Under the pieces are notes generated by a model. It made no database searches and had not been told where the DNA came from. It worked only from the letters and a program-made list of their open reading frames with translations. Below are positions 1 to 6,757 of a stretch of 12,017 bases of DNA, in pieces. How positions within the stretch are numbered: position 1 is the stretch's first letter; every line of letters begins with the position of its first letter. The stretch comes from VGEM01 sp033764265 (GTDB taxonomy: Bacteria; Pseudomonadota; Alphaproteobacteria; Rhodospirillales; Rhodospirillaceae), in NCBI GenBank assembly GCA_033764265.1, contig JANRJB010000426.1, forward strand, positions 1 through 12,017. Reading direction: 5' to 3'. A program made the position numbers and the translations under genes.

Positions 1-882
1 CTAGCCCTGATCGCCCCAGCGCTTCGGCGACAGGCCCGGCGCGGGCACGTCGACCGAGGCGCGCTTGGCGTCGAACTCCCACGCGAAGTCGAGGTGGTTG
101 CGCGGCCGGATCAGATGACGGGCGCTTTCGGGCACCAGCGCCATCTGCTCGGAAGTCCATTCGGGCACCGGCTGATAGGGCCGCGCCCAGGCCGGGCGGT
201 AGTCGTACTCCATCATGCCGCGGGTCTCAGCCGTGGTGTTGGGGCCGGTGCCGTGGAACAGGCGCACGGCGAACACGAAGGCGTCGCCCGCGGCGATCGG
301 CGCCACCGCCTCGTCGGCCAGACGGACGTAGCGCCGATAGGGCTGGGCGTCGGCGTGAAAGCAGATGTGCGAGCGCGGCACAATGCGCAGCGCCGAACGG
401 TCGGTGCGGGTGTCGTCCAGGTAGTACAGCACGCGCACGCGCACCGGGCAGCTTTCCAGCCAGCCCGAATAGGTCGAGCCGTAGGGCTGGTAGTCGGTGT
501 GCATGTCCACGGCCGGCGTGCCGGGATGGCTGAGGATGTAGAAGCTGTGCATGAACACCAGGTCGTCGCCCATCAGGTCGCGCAGGAAGGCGAGCGTGGG
601 TTCATGCCCGATCAGGTCCGCCGCCGACTGGGCAAAGGTGTGCGGCGGCACCTTGGCGAACATCGGCGCGTCGGAATAGAACGACGGCCGCATCGGCAGG
701 CCGGCCAGTTCGGATTTCAGGCGCGCGATCTGTCCCGCGGACAGCACATCGGGCAACAGCACGTAGCCTTCGGTCTCGAAGTGGCGGATTTGTTCGGCGC
801 GGCTCATGCCGATGAAGGGCGCGCGCGCGATGATGCGGGCGGGTTCGACGTAGGCCGGCGCGGTGGCGTCCTTGGGCGACAT
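1..882 (-). CDS. Phytanoyl-CoA dioxygenase (PhyH) family protein
   Basis: A complete 293-aa protein; its TAG stop is the first three bases of the window. It resembles the PhyH family of non-haem Fe(II)/2-oxoglutarate oxygenases, which hydroxylate small organic substrates in the cytoplasm. The jelly-roll iron site is visible: H128-T-D130 (in MHTDYQPYG) supplies the first His and Asp, and H210 (in LFHGTGPN) the distal His. R221, eleven residues later, is placed to bind the 2-oxoglutarate carboxylate. The N-terminal helix with FETEGYVLLPDVLS (35-48) is typical of the family. The ATG at 882 is preceded by an AAAGGG Shine-Dalgarno at 5-nt spacing. It is last in the same-strand run, 90 bp after the alpha/beta hydrolase. 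The substrate cannot be read from sequence, and neighbouring lipid or sugar hydrolases do not define it. Family confident; specific function unknown. Confidence 0.88.
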   Translation of the reverse strand: MSPKDATAPAYVEPARIIARAPFIGMSRAEQIRHFETEGYVLLPDVLSAGQIARLKSELAGLPMRPSFYSDAPMFAKVPPHTFAQSAADLIGHEPTLAFLRDLMGDDLVFMHSFYILSHPGTPAVDMHTDYQPYGSTYSGWLESCPVRVRVLYYLDDTRTDRSALRIVPRSHICFHADAQPYRRYVRLADEAVAPIAAGDAFVFAVRLFHGTGPNTTAETRGMMEYDYRPAWARPYQPVPEWTSEQMALVPESARHLIRPRNHLDFAWEFDAKRASVDVPAPGLSPKRWGDQG

Positions 883-926
883 GGCGGCCCTTTCGGATCG
901 TGGGAAACGGGGTTCGCGATCATGCC

Positions 927-942
927 GCCGGCCCAGGCCGGC
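927..942 (-). other. Short GC-rich hairpin between hydrolase and PhyH genes
   Basis: A perfect inverted repeat, GCCGGCC-2 nt-GGCCGGC, lies in the 90-bp spacer. As RNA it could form a 6-7 bp stem with a tiny loop. No T-run follows on the minus strand, so it is not a standard intrinsic terminator. It may weakly separate PhyH expression from the upstream genes, or may simply reflect high GC. Confidence 0.3.
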
Positions 943-972
943 TGTCCACGCCGGGATATGAGATTTGTGCTG

Positions 973-1806
973 TCAGGATATGACAGTGCAGGCGCGCGCG
1001 ATCAGCTCCGCGACCGTATCGGGCTGTTCGACGGCGTAGTAATGGCCGCAGTTCGCGACCGCATGGATCGTGCTGCCGGGCAGACGCCTGGCCAGCGCCT
1101 CGGCCCCGGCGCGCGGGCAGGCACGGTCGTCGTCGCCGACGATCAGCGCGATGGGGGCGTTCAAGGTGGCGCCGACCTTGGCCAGGATCGGGCCGAAGTC
1201 GGGCCGGCTGGCGTAGCCGTCCAACACCGGCGCCATCAGGCGCGGCAGGTTGCCCAGATGCTCACGCCGCACCCGGTCGACGACCTCGGGCCGGTGCGTG
1301 CGGGTCCAGGGACTGAAGTTGCCTTCAACCGCCGGAAAGGTCTGCGCGACGATCTCGGCGATCGGCGCGCCGGACTGCGCGAGCGCGAGCCGGCGCGCGA
1401 AAAAGGCGCGATCGATCGGCCGGTTGGGGTCGGGCGCGCCGAGCAGCACCAGACTCGCGACGCGTTCCGGGTGCCGGCTGGCGTAGTTCAGCGCCACCGT
1501 CGCGCCCAGCGACCAGCCGCAGAGAACCGCGCGCGCGAGATCCAGGTGATCCATCAGCGCGCCCAGGTCGGCGGCCCAGCGGCCGTGATCGATCGGCGTG
1601 TCCGGTCCGGCGGCCGTGGCGCCGAAGCCGCGCTGGTCGTAGGTGACGCAGCGGAAACGCGGCGCCAGTCGGTCGATCACGTCGGCGAAATGATCGCCGC
1701 GCGAGCCGCCGCCGTGGATGAACACAATGGCCGGCCCCGCGCCTGCCTCGCGGTAAGCAAAGCGCAGGCCATCGTGCGTGAACGCGCGATCAAGATGCGG
1801 CGTCAT
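973..1806 (-). CDS. Alpha/beta-fold hydrolase (esterase-like)
   Basis: A complete 277-aa cytoplasmic alpha/beta hydrolase of the AB_hydrolase_1 type. The oxyanion-hole segment FIHGGGS (29-35), the YDQRGFG strand-turn (56-62) and the nucleophile elbow G97-W-S99-L-G101 are all present. A likely acid, D227, sits in VGDDD, and the catalytic histidine is H255 in NCGHYY. The triad is therefore intact. This family covers esterases, lactonases and related enzymes acting on small carbonyl substrates; nothing here fixes the substrate. The ATG at 1806 overlaps the stop codon of the alpha-glucosidase gene by four bases (ATGA), so translation is probably coupled to it. There is no separate promoter or spacer. 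Length is normal and there is no signal peptide. Confident in fold and activity class, not in reaction. Confidence 0.88.
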   Translation of the reverse strand: MTPHLDRAFTHDGLRFAYREAGAGPAIVFIHGGGSRGDHFADVIDRLAPRFRCVTYDQRGFGATAAGPDTPIDHGRWAADLGALMDHLDLARAVLCGWSLGATVALNYASRHPERVASLVLLGAPDPNRPIDRAFFARRLALAQSGAPIAEIVAQTFPAVEGNFSPWTRTHRPEVVDRVRREHLGNLPRLMAPVLDGYASRPDFGPILAKVGATLNAPIALIVGDDDRACPRAGAEALARRLPGSTIHAVANCGHYYAVEQPDTVAELIARACTVIS

Positions 1807-3392
1807 GGCGCGGCTTCGACGATCATGCCCTCACCAGATGCGAGTTCGACCGATCCCGTCAAGAGCGCGCCGGCGCGCGTTCGCGCCGTCGACAGCACAA
1901 CGCGGCACGGCGCCGCAGCGGGCAGCGTCCAGGTCGCCGGGCGCGGCCCCAGGTTGAGCGCGACCGTGAGCGCGCGACCTTGCCGCTGGCGTATGTACCA
2001 CAGCACGTCGCCCTGGTGGCCGACGCTGACTAGATCGCCCAGAGCGAGCGCCGGTTCGGCGCGGCGCAGGGCGAGCACGCGGCGGTACAGGTTGAGCAGC
2101 GAGTCCGGATCGGCGCGCTGGGCCGCGACGTTGCGCGCGGCGAAGTCGGCGTTCAGCGGCAGCCACGGCGGCGCGGCCGAAAAACCGCCGTTGGCCGCTG
2201 CCGACCAGGGCATCGGCGTGCGCACCGGGTCGCGGCCAAGGCCATATCCGCTCACGTTTTTCTCCCACGGGTCCTGCACGCGGTCGGGCGGGATCGGCAC
2301 GTCGGACAGACCAAGTTCATCGCCGTAATACATCGTCGGCGTGCCGCGCAATGTGAGCAGCAGCAGCGCTGCTGCCGCCGCCTGGTCGGCGCCCACGCGC
2401 GCGGCGATGCGGCTGCGGTCATGATTACCCAGCACCCAGTTGGGCCACGCGCCGGCCGGCACGATCGCATCGTAATCGCGGATCAGCGCGGCCAGCTCCG
2501 CCGCGTTCCAGCGTGCGCCGATCAGGTGAAAATTGAACGGCAGATGCATCGAATCATTGTTCGCGCCGTAATACGGTGCGAGGCCCGCCAGCGGCACATA
2601 GGCCTCGCTGATCAGCACCCGATCGCCGAACGAATCGGCCAATGTGCGCCAGCGCGGCAACAGCCGGAACAGTTCGGGCCGGTCGGTGGTGTACAGCCGC
2701 CGCAAGGCTTGCGTCGGCGGCTGGCCCGGCCGCCAGTCGGGATTGGGCGGGTTGTCGCGCAGGCGTTCGTCCTCGAACAGGTGCTGCACGGTGTCGAGGC
2801 GGAAGCCGTCGACGCCCTTGTCGAGCCAGAATCGCATCACCTGTTCGATGGCGTCCTGCACTTGCGGATTGCGCCAGTTGAGGTCGGGCTGCGTGGCCAG
2901 AAAGGCGTGGTAGTAGTACTGGCCGGTGACAGCATCGCGCGTCCACGCCGGGCCGCCGAATTCGCTGATCCAGTTGTTGGGCGGGCCGCCGCCGGGCGCG
3001 GGGTCAGCCCACACGTACCAATCGCGGCGCGGATTTTGCCGGGCGGCGCGCGCCTGCAAGAACCACGGATGGGCCGTCGACGTGTGGTTGGGCACCAGGT
3101 CCATGATCAGCTTGAGTCCGCGGGTGTGGACGGCCGCCAGCAGCCGGTCGAAATCGGCCATGGTGCCGAACAACGGGTCGATGCCGGTGTAGTCCGACAC
3201 GTCGTAGCCGAAGTCGGCCATTGGCGACGGGTAGACCGGCGACAGCCACACCGCGTCGACACCCAGGTCGACCAGGTGATCGAGCCGCGCCGCGATGCCG
3301 TTCAGATCGCCGACGCCGTCGCCGTTCGAGTCCTGGAACGAGCGCGGATAGACCTGATAGACGACGGCGCCGTGCCACCAGGGCGCGGTCAT
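1803..3392 (-). CDS. Alpha-glucosidase, glycoside hydrolase family 13
   Basis: A 529-aa GH13 (beta/alpha)8-barrel enzyme. The frame stays open upstream to 3851, but that stretch is antisense-frame sequence of the neighbouring lipase. The ATG at 3392, reading MTAPWWHGAVVYQVYPRSF, begins exactly where the family domain begins and overlaps the lipase stop as ATGA. Conserved regions: D98-LVPNHTS (region I), G196-FRL-D200 with the nucleophile Asp (II), E263 in ISEAY as acid/base (III), and N323-H-D325 (IV). QDSNGDGVGDLNGI (20-33) carries the family's Ca-binding-type loop. The motifs fit exo-acting alpha-glucosidases that release glucose from short alpha-glucosides; oligo-1,6-glucosidase or a trehalose-related relative cannot be excluded. 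There is no signal peptide, so it is probably cytoplasmic and acts on imported or stored sugar. No sugar transporter is visible nearby, and its placement between two alpha/beta hydrolases is unexplained. Confidence 0.92.
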   Translation of the reverse strand: MTAPWWHGAVVYQVYPRSFQDSNGDGVGDLNGIAARLDHLVDLGVDAVWLSPVYPSPMADFGYDVSDYTGIDPLFGTMADFDRLLAAVHTRGLKLIMDLVPNHTSTAHPWFLQARAARQNPRRDWYVWADPAPGGGPPNNWISEFGGPAWTRDAVTGQYYYHAFLATQPDLNWRNPQVQDAIEQVMRFWLDKGVDGFRLDTVQHLFEDERLRDNPPNPDWRPGQPPTQALRRLYTTDRPELFRLLPRWRTLADSFGDRVLISEAYVPLAGLAPYYGANNDSMHLPFNFHLIGARWNAAELAALIRDYDAIVPAGAWPNWVLGNHDRSRIAARVGADQAAAAALLLLTLRGTPTMYYGDELGLSDVPIPPDRVQDPWEKNVSGYGLGRDPVRTPMPWSAAANGGFSAAPPWLPLNADFAARNVAAQRADPDSLLNLYRRVLALRRAEPALALGDLVSVGHQGDVLWYIRQRQGRALTVALNLGPRPATWTLPAAAPCRVVLSTARTRAGALLTGSVELASGEGMIVEAAP

Positions 3393-4333
3393 GGCCCGCC
3401 CGTGGCGTGTTCGGCCGTGAACGCGGCGATGGCGGCCAGCCAGGGTGCGCGAATGGCATCGGCTTCCATGAACAGCTCGTGCTTGGCGGCGGTGAATTCC
3501 TGAACGCGGACGTTGGGCAGACGTGTCGCGGCCCGGCGCAGCGCCGCCGGATCGACGAACCGTTCCTGCCCGGCGATGCCCAACAGAACCGGCGTGCGGA
3601 TCGCAGCCAGAACTTCCGGCCGGTTCAGCCGGCGGCAGAACGCGAACGCCCCGGCCAGCCAGGCGAACGTGACGCCGTCGATGCGCAGGTCGGGCCGGGC
3701 CGCGAACCACGCCCGGCGCAAACCGTCGCGCGCCGGATCGCTGGAGGTGATGCTGTGCGCCACGCCGCGATCCGGGCCCGGCGGCCACATCCGCGTGCCC
3801 GGCAGCAGCACGCGCCCGGCGCCCAGCGCGACCGCCGCGCGCGCCAGCCATTCCGCCGGCGCGGCCGGGATCGGCGACGCCAGCGCCAGCATCGGCGCGG
3901 ACAGGGCCGCCGCAGCGAACAGATCGGGCCGGCCGCGCAGGGCGTGCAACGCGATGGCCGCGCCCATGGAATGGGCCGCCGCTACGCGCGGCAACCGCGC
4001 GCCCAACACATGATCCACAAAGCCGATCAGGTCCGCGGCGTCACGGCCATAGTCGCGCGGACCGGGCCGCGACTCATGCGGCGGCGAGCCGCCCTGCCCG
4101 CGCCAGTCGAGGCACCACACGTCGGCATCCAAGGCCGTCATGTCGGCCATGGTCTCGAAATATTTCTCGATGAACTCGCTGAACCCGCCGAGCAGCACGA
4201 CCGCGACGCGCGGCGGCGACGTCGGGCCCAGCCGCGCCCAGCGCAAGATTGCGCCATCGGCGGCCGTGAACTGCCCCCACCCGAGGCCGGGCGGCGGGCG
4301 AAAGCGGGGTTCGAGGACCGGCGCACCGGTCAT
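3389..4333 (-). CDS. PldB-like lysophospholipase / monoacylglycerol lipase (alpha/beta hydrolase)
   Basis: A complete 314-aa protein of the Hydrolase_4 (serine aminopeptidase S33 / PldB) family, which cleaves acyl chains from lysophospholipids or monoglycerides. Family signatures are GGFSEFIEKYFE (49-60), followed by WCLDWRGQGGS (73-83). The nucleophile elbow is A120-H-S122-M-G124, with alanine where many members have the first glycine of GxSxG. AGQERFVD (254-261) holds a probable acid, E257, as in other PldB-type enzymes, and H285 in AKHELFME is the catalytic histidine. There is no signal peptide. It begins 25 bp after the DUF3775 gene and its TGA overlaps the alpha-glucosidase start. With the GlpQ-like phosphodiesterase upstream it could form a phospholipid-turnover pair: deacylation, then glycerophosphodiester cleavage. 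That link is inference, since the compartments appear to differ. Confidence 0.87.
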   Translation of the reverse strand: MTGAPVLEPRFRPPPGLGWGQFTAADGAILRWARLGPTSPPRVAVVLLGGFSEFIEKYFETMADMTALDADVWCLDWRGQGGSPPHESRPGPRDYGRDAADLIGFVDHVLGARLPRVAAAHSMGAAIALHALRGRPDLFAAAALSAPMLALASPIPAAPAEWLARAAVALGAGRVLLPGTRMWPPGPDRGVAHSITSSDPARDGLRRAWFAARPDLRIDGVTFAWLAGAFAFCRRLNRPEVLAAIRTPVLLGIAGQERFVDPAALRRAATRLPNVRVQEFTAAKHELFMEADAIRAPWLAAIAAFTAEHATGGP

Positions 4334-4358
4334 GCGGCCCGCACCGGCCGCGCGCGGC

Positions 4359-4763
4359 CTAATCCACGTCCTCGCACGACAGGTCGAACTCGTTCAGGCC
4401 TTCTTCCAGGTAATCGGCCAACAGTGGCATCGACAACAGGTATTCGGCGGTGCGCTTGGGATGCTCGTCGCGGGCGGTGTCGACCGCCTCGTCCCAGTCG
4501 TCGGCGGTGAAGGTGCCGCGACCGATCCACGCCAGCGCCACCAGCTCGAACCGCTCGTCCTCGTTCAGCGCCTTGATGAAGTCCTTCAGCTCCTCGAACT
4601 CGGGCGAGCCGGGCGGCGTCGGCACATCCTCCTCCGGCAGATCGTCCTTCATCACGTCGTCGCCGGAATGCTGGCCGGGTTCGTCCTGCAGCTCGTGCAC
4701 GTCGGCCATGGCCTCGCGCGCCTTGGCGATGACGAAACAGACGTTCTCCAATGCGATGTCCAT
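4359..4763 (-). CDS. DUF3775 domain-containing protein
   Basis: A 134-aa acidic, soluble protein that I recognise as DUF3775, a family of unknown function found mostly in alphaproteobacteria. The N-terminus MDIALENVCFVIAKAREA (1-18) is the conserved first helix. The middle (about 25-50) is an acidic, proline-containing linker. The C-terminal half holds the most conserved part: LNEDERFELVALAWIGRG (66-83), then a Trp-Asp segment (TADDWDEAV) and a YLLSMPLLADYLEEGL motif near the end. There are no catalytic motifs, membrane segments or signal peptide. The start at 4763 coincides with the family N-terminus. It lies 51 bp after the glycerophosphodiesterase gene and 25 bp before the lipase gene, so it is probably co-transcribed, but this placement does not reveal its job. 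Family assignment is by pattern memory; function unknown. Confidence 0.8.
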   Translation of the reverse strand: MDIALENVCFVIAKAREAMADVHELQDEPGQHSGDDVMKDDLPEEDVPTPPGSPEFEELKDFIKALNEDERFELVALAWIGRGTFTADDWDEAVDTARDEHPKRTAEYLLSMPLLADYLEEGLNEFDLSCEDVD

Positions 4764-4814
4764 GCGGGCCCCCGGATTGCTCCCCCTCCCGTGCGCAACA
4801 CCCGGCGGCGCGGG

Positions 4815-5861
4815 TCAGCGCATTGGACACAATTCGTCGCGGGCTTTCAATGCCGCGTCGGGAAAATCGGAAAACACGCCATCGACGCCGAGGCCGAAGA
4901 ACAGGCAGTACTCCGCCGCGGGGTCGCCGCCGTAGGCGGCCGGCAGGAACGGCGCGTCGGAGCGGAAGGTATAGGAATGCACCTTCAGCCCGGCGGCGTG
5001 GGCGCGGGCCACGAAGTCGGTCGGCGCAGCGGTGCGGCCGTCGCGGTCCATCGGCACGATATACGCCTTGAACGGCCCGATGCCGGCGGCATAGCGGGCG
5101 ATGGCGCGCAAGCCGGCGTCGGTCGCCATGTCGCCGTAGGTCAGCGGCGCGCCCGCCAGCTCCTGGTCATATGGCCGCTCGTCCGGTCCGCCCAGCAGCT
5201 GGACCAGCGGCACCTGGGTCTCGCCCGCGAGCGCCTGCAGGTTGCCGACCTCGAACGACTGGATGAACACCCCGCCGTCGGCGCGGTTGCGCCCGGCGTC
5301 GGAAAGCGCGCGCAGCAACGCCGGCTCGATCGGCAAGCCGATGCCGCGGAAATAGCTGGGGTGCTTGGTCTCGGGATAGACGCCGACCACGCGGCCGCGC
5401 GCGGCGCCCTTGCGGTTGGCAAGCTCCAGCACCTCGGCCAGGGTCGGCACCGCGAACTTTCCGTCGTTGGCGCGGCTGCGGCCGGCCACGCGTTCCTTTG
5501 CGCGCAGAGTCCTGATCTCGGCCAGGGTGAAGTCCTCGCTGAACCAGCCTTCGGCCGCGCGGCCGTCGATGGTTTTCGCAGCCTTGCGGCCAGGATACTT
5601 CGCCGCCACGTCGGTGGTGTCCGACAGTTCGTTCTCGTGCCGGGCGATCGGCACGCCGTCCTTGGTCATCACCAGGTCGGGCTCGATGTAGTCCGCGCCC
5701 ATATCGATGGCGAGCGCGTAAGCCTCGAGCGTGTGCTCGGGCAGGTGACCGCTCGCGCCGCGATGGGCGATGACGAGGGGCTTGTCGGCCGCCGGCGGCG
5801 GGGACGCGGCGCAGGCGGCGAGCGTGAGAGCAATGGCGAGCGGGGCAATACGGCGGACCAT
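4815..5861 (-). CDS. Glycerophosphodiester phosphodiesterase, GlpQ-like lipoprotein
   Basis: A 348-aa enzyme that hydrolyses glycerophosphodiesters to sn-glycerol 3-phosphate and an alcohol. Active-site signatures: H33-R34-G in IAHRGASGHLPEHT, E60-x-D62 in IEPDLVMTKDG (metal ligands), and H75 in ARHENEL. The GWFSEDFTLAEIRTLRA segment is typical of periplasmic GlpQ rather than the short cytoplasmic UgpQ type. From the chosen ATG the N-terminus is a classic lipoprotein signal: MVRR, a hydrophobic stretch, then lipobox LAAC with C17. Ala at +2 suggests outer-membrane sorting. The frame is open to a GTG at 5918 and an ATG at 5873, but those starts add polar residues before the signal peptide. None has a good Shine-Dalgarno, so the start is a judgement. 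It heads the lower run of genes, 126 bp after vapC. Confidence 0.9.
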   Translation of the reverse strand: MVRRIAPLAIALTLAACAASPPPAADKPLVIAHRGASGHLPEHTLEAYALAIDMGADYIEPDLVMTKDGVPIARHENELSDTTDVAAKYPGRKAAKTIDGRAAEGWFSEDFTLAEIRTLRAKERVAGRSRANDGKFAVPTLAEVLELANRKGAARGRVVGVYPETKHPSYFRGIGLPIEPALLRALSDAGRNRADGGVFIQSFEVGNLQALAGETQVPLVQLLGGPDERPYDQELAGAPLTYGDMATDAGLRAIARYAAGIGPFKAYIVPMDRDGRTAAPTDFVARAHAAGLKVHSYTFRSDAPFLPAAYGGDPAAEYCLFFGLGVDGVFSDFPDAALKARDELCPMR

Positions 5862-5953
5862 GGCCGGTATCATGCCAGAACCGTCGCCCGGCGACAGCGA
5901 TCGCGACGACGATTTCACGAAGCGGCAACAGAGGCGAGCGAATGGGGTGGAGC

Positions 5954-5999
5954 CACGAGCCGGTTCAACTCACGAGCACGAGCCAATTCAACGCACGAG
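5954..5999. repeat. Two adjacent 23-bp tandem repeats at the vapC 3' end
   Basis: Units 5954-5976 and 5977-5999 are directly adjacent and 20/23 identical (mismatches GG/AA and T/G). Unit 5977-5999 contains the last three sense codons of vapC and its TGA. The other unit, immediately downstream of the gene, is a near copy that also contains an in-frame-like TGA context. This looks like a short slippage or repair duplication at the end of vapC. Confidence 0.75.
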
Positions 6000-6383
6000 G
6001 ATGATTTCGACGCCGGGCGGGCGCGCGGCGGCCAGTTTGCCGTCGCAGGTCAAGAGGCGGGCCGGGAGCGTCTGGGCCAGGGCAACATATGCGGCGTCGT
6101 AGGCGCTGAACGAATCCCTCAGGTCCCAAATCCGCGGCAGCAACACATCGTGTCGATGCCGTTCAAGCGGCAGGTCGGCCAGTAGGCTGACGACCCTCGC
6201 CCCATGCGCGTGTGTCATCGCGCCGACGCGAACATGACGCCGGATCACTTGAATCACTTCCACATCGACCAAATGCGGCGCGTGCAGTGTATCGCCGGCG
6301 GCAAACGCGATCTCCGCAATGCGCCAGCTGAACGGCCTCTTGAAAAGGAGTTCGACCAACGCCGAAGCGTCGATCACGACCAT
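5988..6383 (-). CDS. vapC: VapC-family PIN-domain ribonuclease toxin
   Basis: A 131-aa PIN-domain protein, the toxin of a type II VapBC module. VapC toxins are Mg2+/Mn2+-dependent RNases that cut tRNA or rRNA when their antitoxin is degraded. The acidic cluster is complete: D5 in VVIDASAL, E42 in VDVEVIQVIRR, D96 in SAYDAAYVALA and D114 in LLTCDGKL, so the enzyme is predicted to be active. Length is normal. The ATG at 6383 lies inside the end of vapB (10-base overlap in a different frame), the usual arrangement giving coupled expression with antitoxin first. The target RNA cannot be inferred. The last codons are part of a 23-bp tandem repeat, with no effect on the PIN core. Confidence 0.92.
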   Translation of the reverse strand: MVVIDASALVELLFKRPFSWRIAEIAFAAGDTLHAPHLVDVEVIQVIRRHVRVGAMTHAHGARVVSLLADLPLERHRHDVLLPRIWDLRDSFSAYDAAYVALAQTLPARLLTCDGKLAAARPPGVEIILVR

Positions 6384-6622
6384 GAGGCGTCGCGGTTTTC
6401 CCGCTCGGCGCGGACGGCCTCGGCCGACGATTCCGGTACGCTCAAGACCGGCGGAAGCGCGGCCAGCCGCGCCTTGAATTCCGCGAGCGTCGGCCGGGCT
6501 ACCATCGCCCGCGCTTCGCGGATCAAATAGTCAGAGAGGGACATCCCCTCGCCGGTGGCGCGGGCCTTGAGCTGGCGATGCAGCGCGTCCGGCACGTTGC
6601 GCAACTGGATCATCTTCGACAT
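6374..6622 (-). CDS. vapB: VapB-type (FitA-like ribbon-helix-helix) antitoxin
   Basis: An 82-aa antitoxin partner of the adjacent VapC. The N-terminal part, MSKMIQLRNVPDALHRQLKARA, is the ribbon-helix-helix DNA-binding strand and first helix of FitA/Arc-type antitoxins. GMSLSDYLIREARAM (about 27-41) is the second helix. The C-terminal tail, with a PTLAEFKARL segment, would be the disordered part that wraps the toxin. I start it at the ATG at 6622 because MSKMIQ-type N-termini are typical. An ATG at 6643 would lie upstream of the predicted transcription start, and an ATG at 6613 (MIQLRNVP) is a real alternative. A 40-bp inverted repeat covers the promoter and this start codon, so autorepression by VapB or VapBC is likely. 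The stop overlaps vapC by 10 bases. Confidence 0.9.
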   Translation of the reverse strand: MSKMIQLRNVPDALHRQLKARATGEGMSLSDYLIREARAMVARPTLAEFKARLAALPPVLSVPESSAEAVRAERENRDASWS

Positions 6623-6657
6623 GCGCTCCACATTACTAAACATGTGGCGCGCATGTC
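6618..6657. promoter_or_regulatory. 40-bp inverted repeat: probable VapBC operator
   Basis: Arms 6618-6633 and 6642-6657 are reverse complements at 15 of 16 positions (GACATGCGC-N-CCACAT facing ATGTGG-N-GCGCATGTC) around an 8-bp centre. The palindrome covers the predicted -10 box, the spacer, part of the -35 box and the vapB start codon at 6620-6622. Ribbon-helix-helix antitoxins bind such palindromes and repress their own operons, with toxin as co-repressor; the sequence and position fit this role. Binding itself is inferred. Confidence 0.8.
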
Positions 6658-6659
6658 AA
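6632..6659 (-). promoter_or_regulatory. Predicted sigma70-type promoter of vapBC
   Basis: On the minus strand a perfect -35 hexamer TTGACA (6659-6654) is followed, after a 16-bp spacer, by AGTAAT (6637-6632), which matches the -10 consensus at 4 of 6 positions. Predicted transcription start is near 6625. That leaves almost no leader before the ATG at 6622, or about ten bases before the ATG at 6613. The promoter is embedded in the 40-bp inverted repeat and starts 4 bp from the end of the nrdB-tail repeat. Confidence 0.6.
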
Positions 6660-6663
6660 CGAT

Positions 6664-6757
6664 GGCGCCGGCCCTCAATGCGCCCTGGCCACATCCTCGG
6701 TGGTGACGGTCTTGCGCGAGCCCAAGATGCGGTCGAACTGGCTGCACACCCCGTCGG
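6664..6757. repeat. Direct repeat, copy 1 (nrdB tail, distal)
   Basis: This is the left-hand copy of a direct repeat whose partner is 9372-9465, at a constant offset of 2708 bp without indels. The first 19 bp are identical. It brackets the TPR-glycosyltransferase / FkbM cassette together with copy 2. Confidence 0.88.

Noticed and set aside
94..2328. A 744-codon open frame on the plus strand, and similar long plus-strand frames at 2421-3503, 4140-6185, 7385-8506 and 9347-10519.
   Set aside because: They run antisense to genes with clear catalytic motifs and give low-complexity Arg/Ala/Gly/Pro-rich translations with no recognisable domain. They are the usual by-product of GC-rich codon usage.
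3393..3851. A 153-codon N-terminal extension of the GH13 frame.
   Set aside because: It lies entirely inside the lipase gene in another frame and has Arg-rich shadow composition. The GH13 domain starts at the ATG at 3392.
5862..5918. A longer glycerophosphodiesterase start at GTG 5918 or ATG 5873.
   Set aside because: It would place polar residues ahead of a well-formed lipoprotein signal peptide and has no better ribosome binding site. Kept only as an alternative.
6623..6643. A vapB start at ATG 6643.
   Set aside because: It lies upstream of the predicted transcription start, between the -35 and -10 boxes, and adds residues not typical of this antitoxin family.
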